Shown here: one piece after another, positions 43,046 to 53,292 of the stretch | Numbering within the stretch: position 1 is the stretch's first letter | How the letters are laid out: every line of letters begins with the position of its first letter | NCBI GenBank assembly: GCA_949128115.1 | Contig: OX421965.1 | Coordinates: 28,763,681 to 28,827,680, forward strand | Direction: 5' to 3' | Source: Anaspis maculata | Taxonomy: Eukaryota > Arthropoda > Insecta > Coleoptera > Scraptiidae | DNA: 64,000 nt | The notes under the pieces: model-generated | The model's database searches: none | Seen by the model: the letters and a program-made list of their open reading frames with translations, nothing else | What the model was told of the DNA's origin: nothing | Position numbers and translations under genes: made by a program

Positions 43046-43802
43046 GTCAACTTTTGTTTTTCAAATGGCAACAATATTTGTTTAATTTCTTTTTTGATTC
43101 CTTACGCTCATTTGAAGATAATGATGCATCAATATCACTCATTTTATCAACACACACGAAGAAAAAAAAATTGAAACTGCGAAATTTTCACACATCACAG
43201 TAGCACCATAACACCCACGATATGCACACAATCTGGTAGGCTGGGTGCGAAATGATGTTCAACAGCACATCGAAGGTCAGGCGTTTGGTTTGTCAAGATG
43301 TAAATGTCAAAATGTTTTCAAAATCCAAAAGGAGCTCTCCGCCTCTAAGACGTCTTTATTCTCTATTTCCAGCTCATTATTTTATATCTTTCTAATTATG
43401 TATTGTGACCTGTCAGGAAAAAATGTCTTATTGATTTTTCATTTCCACAATACAACTTGAAAATATATGAAATAGTAAGCTAAAAATAGAGAATAAACAA
43501 GTCTTAAAGACGGATAGCTTTTTCAGATTTTTAAAACATTTTGACATTTACATTTTGAAAAACCAAACACCCGACCTACTATGTGCTTTTAAACAACATT
43601 TTGCACCCAGCCAACTGGATTGCGTGCATATCGTGGGTGCTCTGACGCTACTGTGATGTGTGAAAATTTCGCAGTTTAGTTTTTTTTCTCCGTGTTTAAT
43701 AACAAAAAGTGTGATATTGATGCATCATTATATTCAGATAAGCGTAAGGAATCCGAAAAAAATAAAAAAAACATAGTTACTATTTGAAAAACAAAAGTTG
43801 AC
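43046..43802. repeat. 757-bp palindromic element
   Basis: GTCAACTTTTGTTTTTCAAA (43046) and its complement (ending 43802) bound arms of about 340 bp that share GATAATGATGCATCAATATC, CACCCACGATATGCAC-like and CATTTTGACATTTACA words, around a loop of about 80 bp (43390-43480). Non-coding. Confidence 0.75.
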
Positions 43803-44046
43803 TATCAGTGCTCAGAAGTCAAGTAAGTATGTTTAAACCGTAACAATGCTTCTACGGTATGAAGTTATGTGACGTTGTTTGAATGTCAAACATACTCCAC
43901 TAGACGGTGAATCTAGCCTCCACACTTCTGCGCTCTGCGTATAGTTTTTGATAACGAGCCCAAACTGTAAGTTATGAATTTCGTTTTGCGTTTGACTGAT
44001 TTAGTTAGTTGTTCGTTTGTTTTTATTGTTCTTTAGTGTGGTGTAA

Positions 44047-44187
44047 TAGCTCTATTACACTGCGTAATTTCTTGTACAATTTCTTTAACAATCTGCCAAA
44101 ATAGTGTCGAAAAACAATTAACTTGATTGTTGAATTGATAGATTGTTCAAGAAATTGAACAAGAAATTGTGTAGTGTAATACAGCTA
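44047..44187. repeat. Small TIR element (MITE)
   Basis: TAGCTCTATTACACTGCG and complement TAGCTGTATTACACTACA bound a 141-bp element whose arms also share AATTTCTTGT. It lies directly against the left end of the next nested element. Confidence 0.62.
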
Positions 44188-44568
44188 TAATCGGCCTGAT
44201 TCTATAACGGAATGGTTATTGTAATCACCGTGCTTACGATGAAATTGCTAGGGCAACGGGCCTTCCTATCGGCTGTCGCCATAGCAATTTGATATACACT
44301 GATAGAAAAATTTGTAAATTCACACATAAATCACAATGAAAATGCAACAATATTACTCAAAAAAATGTGTGAAAAATATTTTACCAGTGATTTTGTGTGA
44401 AACTCACGACGAAAATGCTCAATCACAAATTTACTGTGATCTTACAACATGTGTTGTATTTTTAGAGTTTCCTATTGACATTACAGTGTGATTTTCACAT
44501 TGCAAATTTTGGATCGCGAGTGAAATTGCAACAGCACCCCGTGAAATTACAAAAATTATGTAAAATCA

Positions 44569-45160
44569 ATCAAGAAAGAGAATTTTTGGGAAGAAATAAC
44601 AAGAGCAATTGAAGAGAGCAAAGGAAAAATTTATATTGTAGGCGATTTCAATGGAAGAGTGGGAAGAAAAGATAACGCGTACAGTACCATGATAGGCAAA
44701 TACGGAGAAGACGTCAGAAACAACAATGGAAGACGAATTCTGGATTTTTGCCAAATGCACAATCTCATTGTAACAAATACATATTATGAACACAAAAATA
44801 TTCACAGATATACTAGAGAGGCACCAAGTAGAGGAGAAAGGTCCATAATAGATTATATACTTGTGGAAAAAGAGCATAGACAAACCATTTGCGATGTAAG
44901 AGTAAGAAGAGGCCCAGAAATTAACAGCGATCACTATCTAGTTGTGGCAAGCATAAAACAGGAAGAAAAAACAAGGAATGAAAACAACGACTTGAAAATG
45001 GACAAGAAAAAAGAGTTTGAAAGTATAAGATCCTACAAATTGACAGACAGCAGCGTGAAAGCGAAATACGAAGAAATGATAAACAAAGAAATAGAAGAAC
45101 TAACAACCAGCTCATAAAAACCAGATATAGATCAATTATGGAAAGTCTTCAAAGAGATAA
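44569..45160 (+). pseudogene. Non-LTR endonuclease domain (partial)
   Basis: Translation runs NFWEEITRAIEESKGKIYIV then GDFNGRVGRKD, the Asn-containing motif of APE-type endonucleases, and later RSIIDYILVEKE and NSDHYLVVASI, with the conserved SDH active-site end. The N-terminal catalytic part is lost by 5' truncation. A TAA at 45115-45117 interrupts the otherwise continuous frame 15 codons before the MITE. Confidence 0.85.
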
Positions 45161-45763
45161 CACAGGTCAACACCAATTTTGTGCCTGGGATAAATATACC
45201 AAATTTCTGTAGCTTGAGTCAAATCAACCTGAAAAAAAATAATATCCCATGAAAAAGTTTGCTTTTGACATATTTAAAAATTTATGAAAATGTCGATTTT
45301 GATAAATTCACTTGTTGAAAAAAATTAGGAAAAAAATTTTTCTTCTTCTTTTTATTAACTTTAACAAATAATTAATACAAAATAATCAAAAAAAATCAGA
45401 AATGAAGTCCTTGACTCTTCTTATTATGATCATGAGAACTTTAACATTTTTTAATTTTTTTAGGCATTTTTAATTTCCTACAAATGTCAATTAAAACATT
45501 TGACTATCATTTTTGCGACTCCAGAGCACTCTAGGCTCTAATGTAGATGACACATGAACGTCAGAATTTCCCTCCGTTTCTCTATAAACTGATTTTCTGA
45601 TTTTATTCATGATATGAAATCTGTTCCATTAGTACCTACCAATATTACAAAAGCAAACTTTTATGAGAATGTGGGTATTTTTCCATTATTTTGACTCATG
45701 ACATTTAATAAAATCATAAAACAAACCCAGGCACAAATTTTTTTTTCACTTTGTTGACCTGTG
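45161..45763. mobile_element. PIF/Harbinger-like MITE with TAA TSD
   Basis: Termini CACAGGTCAACA and TGTTGACCTGTG are inverted and sub-terminal TTTGTGCCTGGG is shared. TAA is duplicated exactly (45158-45160, 45764-45766). Excising the element with one TAA rejoins the retrotransposon frame (EI/IIKAAKK), which proves it inserted after the retrotransposon. Confidence 0.85.
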
Positions 45764-47769
45764 TAATCATCAAAGCGGCAAAGAAAGTATGTGGAGTATG
45801 CAGAACAACCAATCACAGGAAGCAAACAGCATGGTGGAATGAGAAAATAAAGCAACAAGTAAAAACAAAGAAAAGGACATGGAAAGCGTACTTAACAAAC
45901 AAAACAACGGAAAATTATGAAAAGTATAAGGAACAAAGGATAATGGTGAAAAAGATGGTATTGACGGCAAAAGAAAACTCATGGAAAGACTTCGGAGAAA
46001 AATTAGAAAGAGATAGCAAGGGTAACCAGAAACTGTTTTACAAAGTTATTAAAAATTTGAGAAGGGGTAGAAGAGAATATACGACAACAATTAAAAACGC
46101 AGAAGGAGACACACTGACAGACGAAGAAAAGATAATGCAAAGATGGAAAGAATATTTCCAACAACTACTATGTCCAAGGGAAATACAAACAGAAAAGTAC
46201 AACACCACTAACACTCACCTGGGGGAGCCGGACGAATCAGAAGAGAACGGAACAATAACAATGGAAGAGCTACAGCAAGCATTGAGAAGGTTGAAGAATG
46301 GAAAATCACCAGGACATGACAGAATAACAACGGAAATGATCAAGAACATGGGAGAAAAAGCAACCGATGTACTATTGGGTATACTGAACAAAGTATGGAA
46401 AGACGAAACAATACCGAAAGATTGGGAGATAGGCATGATAGTGCCAATATACAAGAAAGGAGACAAGAAAGAGTGTAACAATTATAGAGGGATAATGTTA
46501 CTTAGCGCCGCTATGAAACTGTATGAGCAGATATTAAACGAAAAACTGAAAAAAGAACTAGAACCAACGCTATCAGAATCTCAAAGTGGCTTTCGAAAAG
46601 GGAGAAGCGTACAAGACCATATATTTACTCTTAAAGAAATAATAGATAAAAGTCGTTTACAAGGAAAGAAAGCCTATTTTGCATTTATAGACTTAGAGAA
46701 AGCTTTTGATAGAGTACCTCGAGGGAAAATATGGAATATCTTACAAGAAAGGAAAATTAACAACAAGCTAATCAGGACAATACAAAGTATGTACAAAAAC
46801 ACAATCAACTATGTCATCATCATCACACAGAACAGAAAGTCAGGAACGTTTGCAACAAAAGAAGGGCTAAGACAAGGCGGAGGAATGAGTCCATTATTAT
46901 TTATAACATTCATGGATGACATAATCAAAACATGCAACCGACGAACAAAAAATTTACAAGTGGGACACAAAAATTTACAACAAGTCACAATATCGGACTG
47001 TGCGTTCGCGGACGACGTGGTCATTATGGCTGGAAGTGAGAAGGACCTACAAACAAATTTGAACGTATGGAACGAAATACTGCAGGAAAACGGGATGAGA
47101 ATAGACAAGATCAAGACAAAGGTGATGATGGTTGCAGAAGAACAAAAAGAATTGAACATACAAATAGAAGATGAGAGGATAGAGCAAGTACAACAATTCG
47201 AATATCTTGGAGTAACAATTGAAGAGACAGGACGACAAGAAGTGGAAATCAACAAAAGAATAGAAAAAGCAGTCAATGTATACTACGCAATGAACAAATG
47301 TTTAATAAACAAAAAAGAAATAACAAAAAAGACCAAAATGAACGTATACAAAGCAATATACAGACCGATTCTAACATACGGATGCGAAACATGGAACTTG
47401 ACACGACAACAGAAAAGTAAAATACAAGCCACCGAAATGAAATACCTAAGAAGAGTACGCGGAGTCACAAGAAGAGACAAGGTCAGAAATGAACAAGTAC
47501 GAGGCGATCTAGAAGTGGAAAGTCTTTTGGAGTTCATAGAAAAGAGAAATCTAAGTTGGTGGGGACATCTGCAAAGAATGAGGGAAGAGAGACCGGTCAA
47601 GAAGATATGGGAGGCCAGGATAGTAGCAAAAAGGAAAAGAGGAAGACCAAGACAGACATGGGAAGATACCGTGGAGAAGATTTTGGAAAACAAAGGAAAG
47701 ACGTGCAGCGAAGCAAAGACGATGGCAGCGAACAAGAAGATGTGGTGCAAATTTGTACATGATTTGTAA
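45764..47769 (+). CDS. Non-LTR reverse transcriptase (RT + C-terminal)
   Basis: About 668 codons are open. In order: IPKDWEIGMIVPIYKKGDKK (RT motif 1 region), NNYRGIMLL, SGFRKGRSVQDHIF, FAFIDLEKAFDRV (catalytic Asp), GLRQGGGMSPLLF, and CAFADDVVIM (the FADD active site). A thumb and C-terminal region follow, with RPILTYGCETWNLT and SWWGHLQRM. Catalytic residues are intact. It reads in frame with the endonuclease part once the MITE is removed, apart from one TAA. No host promoter is associated; the copy is a truncated insertion and cannot be autonomous. Confidence 0.9.
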
Positions 47770-47840
47770 ATATTTATGTGTATCCCAACACCTTTTCGAG
47801 GGTAGAAGGGAAATTGATTATATATATATATGTAAAATCA

Positions 47841-48062
47841 CAGAGAGTTAGTAAATAGTTACCAATTGAAAGAATACATTTTATCACGTGACAATTATCA
47901 GGTACGCTTGTCCCGACATGTATGGTGGGTGCATGACGCAATTTCTTAGTCTCCCTTGGCGCTCGCTGGAGCTCAATATTAGTGGTGGTTACTTCCAATA
48001 AATCAGCTTTATTTCGGCCAAGTTCAGCAACAATTATCGACAGGTATGTTCCACTATAGAAC
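47841..48062. other. Interior of CACTGATAG element
   Basis: A minus-strand frame of 140 codons spans 47774-48196 without recognisable motif, overlapping the exon-like series on +. Confidence 0.3.
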
Positions 48063-48083
48063 CTTCTATTATATTGTGGACTT

Positions 48084-48909
48084 GGTGTATCCCAAAGAGA
48101 TTTCACTGGAAATGCTTCAACGGTACTTCTTGGAGATTCATCGATCCGGATTCCGGACCAAGGGACAAAATTCAGAAAGCCACAAACAGAGATCATACTT
48201 TTGATAAAAGAGCTGGATTAGACAGAACGGTAAGTTTTTCTCAACCTTTTTCCAGTGTTTTAGATCATATTTGTTCATTGTTATAATGTTACAGCTTTAT
48301 TTCAACCATTTCGATATGGAGGTGAGGTAAGTCTTTTACGTTGTAAAATGTTATGCAATTAGTAATTTCTATCATTTGTTACAGAATCAAAACAAAAATG
48401 TTTTTGAGTTTTTGTGTTATTTTTCTTTGTGATAATGATTATGACCTCAATTCTGGTGTGGAGGTAAGTCCATTATATCGTCAACAATAATGCATCGAAT
48501 GAATATAGTTTCCTCTTTGTTGCAGCGTCATACGAACCAGAAAAACCTACCTTTTTTTGTTCACAAAATTCATGTGATATCTTATATTCTACCGAGGATG
48601 TAAGTTCGTTACATTGTTATGAACATAATGCTCGATTAATTGTTGTTTTTTTTTGTTACAGAATTCTAGAAGTTTCTTCTTATTCTAAGCAAAATATAAT
48701 ATTGTACATCATTTACAATGTTGATGTGATAATTCACAATAATTATCAGTACAATAAAACAGTACTTACTTACCCATATTTGGTAACCTTTGTATTATTC
48801 AAAAATCATGTTTACAGTAATTTATTCAAAATTCACATTCTATCTTTTACAGGGAGAACCTGGAATGGCGCTCTCTAAGTCCAGAGCGATGTCGAGAGGT
48901 CATTGAGGA
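48084..48909 (+). CDS. Candidate multi-exon gene, short exons
   Basis: A run of strong splice sites defines exons of which five can be placed: (about 48084)-48229, 48295-48326 (32 nt), 48385-48463 (79 nt), 48526-48599 (74 nt), then one from 48662; a last one may be 48853-48909. The donors of the first four are GTAAGT, and acceptors are TTACAG or TTGCAG. Phases are consistent from the first exon (WRFIDPDSGPRDKIQKATNR...) through at least the fourth, and the translation stays open although this AT-rich DNA is full of stops. The possible last exon reads ENLEWRSLSPERCREVIEE in one frame. I recognise no family. It lies inside a TA-flanked transposon, so it may be a transposon gene, a captured gene, or chance. 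Confidence 0.35.
48327..48661 (+). repeat. ~136-bp exon-intron unit repeated
   Basis: GTAAGT donors occur at 48327, 48464 and 48600, about 136 bp apart. The three introns (58-62 nt) are similar to one another (GTAAGTyyrTTA..., AATGC..., TTTGTTrCAG). This looks like decayed tandem duplication of one exon plus intron. Confidence 0.4.
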
Positions 48910-49092
48910 GTAAGCAAAAAAAAAACATGGAAAATATGTTTGTTAAAGATTCTTCCAGTTATGAAATACAAGAAGAATGTTTCCCAACATTTTTTCACGA
49001 CTCCCTGGATGGCCTTTTTACTACGTGTATACTAGACTTCTGGTGCGCACTTTCGGGATCACCCTGGTATAAACATTTGAAATGGCAATGTA

Positions 49093-50051
49093 GGGGAAGG
49101 TTACTTAAAATGGGATACTCAGCTAAAACGGGATACCAAAGGTTCTGACAAAACCAAGTATCGCCATCTAACCCAATATTCACCGAACTCAAGCTCTAGT
49201 CTAATGCAACGGTCAAACGTACTTTCAAGTTGACAGCTGAAGCGCGAGCCGTACCAGGTAGGTTTTATGGTTTTCAGATTTTCTGATCTAATATCAAGGG
49301 TTCATATTAGTAAGAATTGCGTGCGAAGTGAAAGGGAGAACATGTTCATTATTTATTTACCTCAAGCCAAGATATGAAGTATTGATTTGACCAACAAGTT
49401 TTTTTGATTTATTTTGGGGTTACGTGAAAAAAAAATTCGAATGTCAAATATGAGTGTTCGGGTAAAACGGGATTTTTGTCATCCCGTAAAACGGGATATC
49501 CCAGATGCGTGGGGTGCAGAAGGTGGGTTCATGATGCCTGCGCCAGGGCAGATGAAGAAGGAGAAGATTTTCTTTGTGACTTCTGCCTCGAAGTCTGATT
49601 TTTTTCTTTTTTTCTTTTTTCTTGTCTTATGCATAATTTAAGAATGTTTATTTTGCTTTTGTCTTGTTACCTAAGAATGGTAGTTGATGTTCATATTTTA
49701 TATGTCTGTTATACCTACCTAGTAGTTTCCATAATAAAAACTTGGAATTTGGATGTCTGGTTATCATATTCCTAATAGACTAGTCAAATCTATCAATTTC
49801 AATTACTATCCCATTTTAAGGATATGAGGTATCCCGTTTTACCGTATGGGTTCCCTAAAATGGGATACTTGCACATTTCTTGGAAAAGTAGTTATATTTC
49901 GGAAAATACATTTTCGTTCCAAAAACTCTTTAGGGTTATGATATAAAACAGAGCAAGGAATAATTAGACATAATTAGATGAGGTTTGCTTTATCCAGCTA
50001 TTATTTCTAAGGGTTCAAACCTTAAGTATCCCATTTTAAGTAACCTTCCCC
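49093..50051. mobile_element. TIR element, GGGGAAGGTTACTT ends, TA target
   Basis: TAGGGGAAGGTTACTTAAAA (49091) and its complement (ending 50053) match for about 28 bp. TA borders both ends. Words of the form AAAATGGGATA or AAAACGGGATA recur throughout, as binding-site arrays do. A 75-codon frame at 49414-49641 is anonymous. It is inserted in the CACTGATAG element. Confidence 0.72.
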
Positions 50052-50400
50052 TAATTATACACACAAAAACATGAAATAACAATGAAAATTTGCGTTAAGT
50101 CTTCAAAATCGCGATGTAAATTTACATAAGTCAGGTAATAATACATACTAAATGTACATGAAGTTTGTAATCTTCCAATGGACATTTACAATAATGATGT
50201 TATTATACAGCAAGATTGCAGCCACATTCGCTTTGTAAATTCACATCTCTTTTGAAAATTTCACCTCAAATTGTAATTTTCATGAATTATCATGGGCAGC
50301 AAAATTACCCATGATAATTCATGAATTTTACAAATCCTTTCTATCAGTGTAGTGAGCAGGGTGATTACCATAACCATTCCCTCATAGAATCAGGCCGATT

Positions 50401-50795
50401 GTTTAAATTTTATAACTGAAGGTAGGTATCTTTTTTGCTGACTTTTTTGTCTTCCCATCTGATATGAGTACCGAGTACCCCATATTAGGCATATCTGATC
50501 TGTTGAAGAAATGTACCTATTCCGCTTTCAAAACCCACCTCCAACAACATCACCAAGTTTGCAAGTAAGATATTTCTGCAAAAAGTGGAAATTCTAAAAT
50601 TTTACCGATTTGCCAAAAAATCGACCCCATATTAGGCGCTTTTCCTTTAATTTGTTTGGTTTTCCAACAGTTTTTGTAGGCAGCAGAAAGCTACATTAAT
50701 GTTTTTCCTTCAAACTTTGCTGAGAATAACTTGGACGGAGTTATTTTGCCGAGCTCTCGACACTCGACAAATCTTATATTCACGACTTTTTAATG
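50401..50795. other. No gene recognised
   Basis: No supportable open frame; the sequence immediately precedes the large palindrome. Confidence 0.4.
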
Positions 50796-51523
50796 ATCTC
50801 ATTAGCCCAGTTAAAATAGGTTTTAACCGGAAATGAACTCGGAAGTTGACGAAATTTGGTGAAACGATGCAGAATTCAACGTAGAATAACATACTAAAAT
50901 TCCTGAAAATTACAAGGCTTGGCTTTTTTCTAGGACCTATGAAAGAGCGCCATCTTTGAAAATTCTCGATTTTTTTTTTAATAACTTGTAAACTATTACC
51001 TTCAGGGCATAAAAACTATAGCAGCAAATGTAGCCCGTCAAATTCCCAATAGATCATTAGGTACTGAACTCATTACTTTGTGTTCAATAGTCTTTGAAAT
51101 ACAGCGTCTGCAAAAACGCAGTAAAAATTACTCAAAATTTATTTCCGGATTTCACGCAACAATTTGCATAGTATCAGTTCAGGGGCTGTATAACGTGGAA
51201 TAAAAATGTGCGGATTTCAATTTTACATGTTTGGAAAGCCAATTCAACATTTGGTAACACACTTTTGTCTAGAAGTCGCCAACTTTAAAATGGTACTTTT
51301 CCTCGACCTTTGAAATCGATACTTGGATGTTCCAAAGAATCCACAAAAATCGATTTTTTTCCATGCCATTTGCTCAACTTATCACTTAGGGCAAAACCAT
51401 CCAGGGAATATATTATGAAGAATTGAATAGAAAGAAAATAACATGTTTTGGAATCTTCTTCCTAGTGATGGTTTCTGAGTTATATGGGTTGAAAGACTAA
51501 AACGACCTATTTGGAAAAAAAGA

Positions 51524-51704
51524 TAGGTGGTCCGGACACCAACTGCTGAATACTGTACGGACCTTGCATCTGATGATACAAAATTCCACTTAGCAGATGT
51601 ATTAAATATATTGATGTAGGAATTTTCCACGTCTGCCAAGTGGCATCTTACACCTCAAATGCAAGGTCTTTACAGTAATTAGCTGTTAGTGTCTGGACTA
51701 CCTA
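51524..51704. repeat. MITE, TAGGTGGTCCGGACAC ends
   Basis: A 181-bp element; TAGGTGGTCCGGACACC and complement TAGGTAGTCCAGACACT are its ends, and the arms share CTGTACGGACCTTGCAT-like sequence. A related fragment occurs at 2697-2770. Confidence 0.65.
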
Positions 51705-51728
51705 TTTTGTTCTAAAAAGGTCGTTTTA

Positions 51729-51965
51729 CCGTCGGTTCCACAAAACAGATGATACGAGATTAGTTGATTTGCGATTTTTGTTTTCCAATTTGTAGCTGAC
51801 TGATCAATGGAAATGCTGGTTTATTCTTCAATAATGGAAAGATGATGGGTCTAGTACAGATTTCAGGCATTTTTTGTGAGTAACCACCTATCATTCAGCA
51901 GAACAAAATTCAGTTATTCTGCAATCAGCCTTGATCGCTGATCATATTTTTTGTGGAACTGACGG
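51729..51965. mobile_element. MITE with TTA TSD
   Basis: Termini CCGTCGGTTCCACAAAA and complement CCGTCAGTTCCACAAAA; TTA is duplicated at 51726-51728 and 51966-51968. Joining the flanks gives GGTCGTTTTAGTCTTTCAAC, the exact complement of the opposite arm of the host palindrome, which proves the insertion. A TTA target fits PIF/Harbinger. Confidence 0.78.
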
Positions 51966-52670
51966 TTAGTCTTTCAACCCATATAACTCAGAAACCATCA
52001 CTAGGAACGAGATTTCGAAACATGTTGTTTCTTTGGGATTCAATTCTTCATATAATCCCTGGACAGTTTTGCTCTACTTGCAAGAAAAAGCGAATGGCAT
52101 AGTTGGAAAAAAAATGATTTTTGGGGATTCTTTGGGACATCAAACATCGATTTCAAAGGTCGAGGGAAAGTACCATTTTCAAGTTAGCGACTTCTAGACA
52201 AAAATGTGATACCGAATGTTGAATTGGCTTTCCAGACATGTAAAACATATTGAAATCCGCCCATGGCTGTCGATGTTACAGCCCCTGAACTGACACTATG
52301 CAAATTGTTACGTAAAATCCGGAAATAAATTTTGAGTAATTTTCACTGCGTTTTTGCAGCCGCTGTATCTCAGACACCATTGACCACAAAGTAATAAATT
52401 TAGTACTAATCTCTTGGGAATTTAGCAGGCTACATTCGCCTCGCTGGTAGTTTTGTTCTTAAGGTAATAGTTTACAAGTTATCCAGAAAAAATCGAAAAT
52501 TTCCAAGGATGGCGCTCTTTTATTGGTCCTAAAAAAGAATTCAAGCCTTAGAATTTCCGAGAATTTCAGTATGTTTATTCTATGGCCAATTCTGCATCGA
52601 TCTACTCAATTTCGTCAACTTCCGAATTTATTTCCGGTTTGACTCAATTTTTGCTTAATTTGACTGGACT

Positions 52671-53023
52671 TTATTGTCCAAGTGTCCGATCTGAACAAAA
52701 ATGCACATTTTCGAAAATTGCTAAAAATTTATTCACAAAATGTGATGTGAAGTTATCAATCAATATTGAATGTGGCATTTGATTCTTATTGAAGCAATAA
52801 TGCTGAAAACGGCAGGACATGAACTTCTTGTTATATAAGTTGACGATTTTACAAGTCCTTGCAGAAAGCGCCCGAACCAACCCCGCCCTCCCCTAACTAC
52901 AGCTAATAGGTAACTGCATTCGTAATAACGGAATGAAAAATCAAAATAATTGAGAACTTGAGGATGAAAAATGTAGGTAGAACTTGCTGGCGATTTTCAT
53001 GAAAAAATAATGATTCATTCGAG
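52671..53023. other. Intergenic, 3' of SDR gene
   Basis: Nothing recognised; it separates the palindrome from the SDR polyadenylation site. Confidence 0.4.
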
Positions 53024-53029
53024 TTTATT
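53024..53029 (-). terminator. SDR polyadenylation signal
   Basis: AATAAA on the minus strand, about 265 nt beyond the stop codon. Confidence 0.45.
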
Positions 53030-53292
53030 AGCTAGTGAAAACACGTACAAGCCGATCATGTGAAAGTTACCACCTATATGCTGCAGTATTCTTGGTTGCA
53101 GACCATTTGCACTGGTAATAGGAATAAGATTCATCATAATGCTCACGGGGGTAAAAATGAATACTCTTCGTACCCAGCCTTGACCATCGGATTTATACAA
53201 ATCATTAGGAATTAAATTCTTTTTTGAAACCCAACACTTATTGACACCTAGGTACCTAGGTTACAAAATACGTGATTAAAACCGCAACAAAA

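Larger units (their letters stand above)
44569..47828 (+). mobile_element. 5'-truncated non-LTR retrotransposon (RTE-like)
   Basis: It is flanked by a 10-12-bp target duplication, TATGTAAAATCA (44557-44568 and 47829-47840), and ends in a (TA)n tail. It contains the C-terminal part of an endonuclease and a full reverse transcriptase on +, interrupted by a 603-bp MITE (45161-45763). The clade (RTE versus a neighbour) is not settled from motifs alone. Confidence 0.85.
44297..50349. mobile_element. TA-flanked element, CACTGATAGAAA ends
   Basis: CACTGATAGAAA (44297) and the complement of TTTCTATCAGTG (ending 50349) continue as ATTTGTAAAATTCA-like arms; TA is duplicated at 44295-44296 and 50350-50351. 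After removing a non-LTR insertion and the element at 49093-50051 about 1.8 kb remain. That interior includes the exon-like series at 48084-48909, so the element may carry its own or a captured gene. Confidence 0.62.
44189..50400. mobile_element. Outer TIR element (AATCGGCCTGATTCTAT ends)
   Basis: AATCGGCCTGATTCTATAA (left) and the complement of the right end share about 55 bp, including GGAATGGTTAT and GTAATCACC. Only about 110 bp of left DNA and 50 bp of right DNA remain outside the inserted element at 44297-50349, so this was a small MITE that was then hit by a larger element. Confidence 0.65.
50800..52670. mobile_element. 1.9-kb foldback element with two MITEs in its loop
   Basis: Arms of about 700 bp (50800-51520 and 51970-52670) are inverted copies at roughly 75-80 percent, sharing GTTATATGGGTTGAAAGACT-like, CCGGAAATAAATTTTGAGTA-like and GAAAGAGCGCCAT-like words. 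No coding capacity is evident. The centre holds MITEs at 51524-51704 and 51729-51965; removing the second one restores arm symmetry. Confidence 0.8.

Noticed and set aside
46215..47760. Minus-strand frames of up to 155 codons rich in Phe, Leu, Ser
   Set aside because: Antisense shadows of the A-rich non-LTR reverse transcriptase frame.
47774..48196. 140-codon minus-strand frame as a gene
   Set aside because: No family motif, and it overlaps the better supported splice-site series on the plus strand; kept only as a note.
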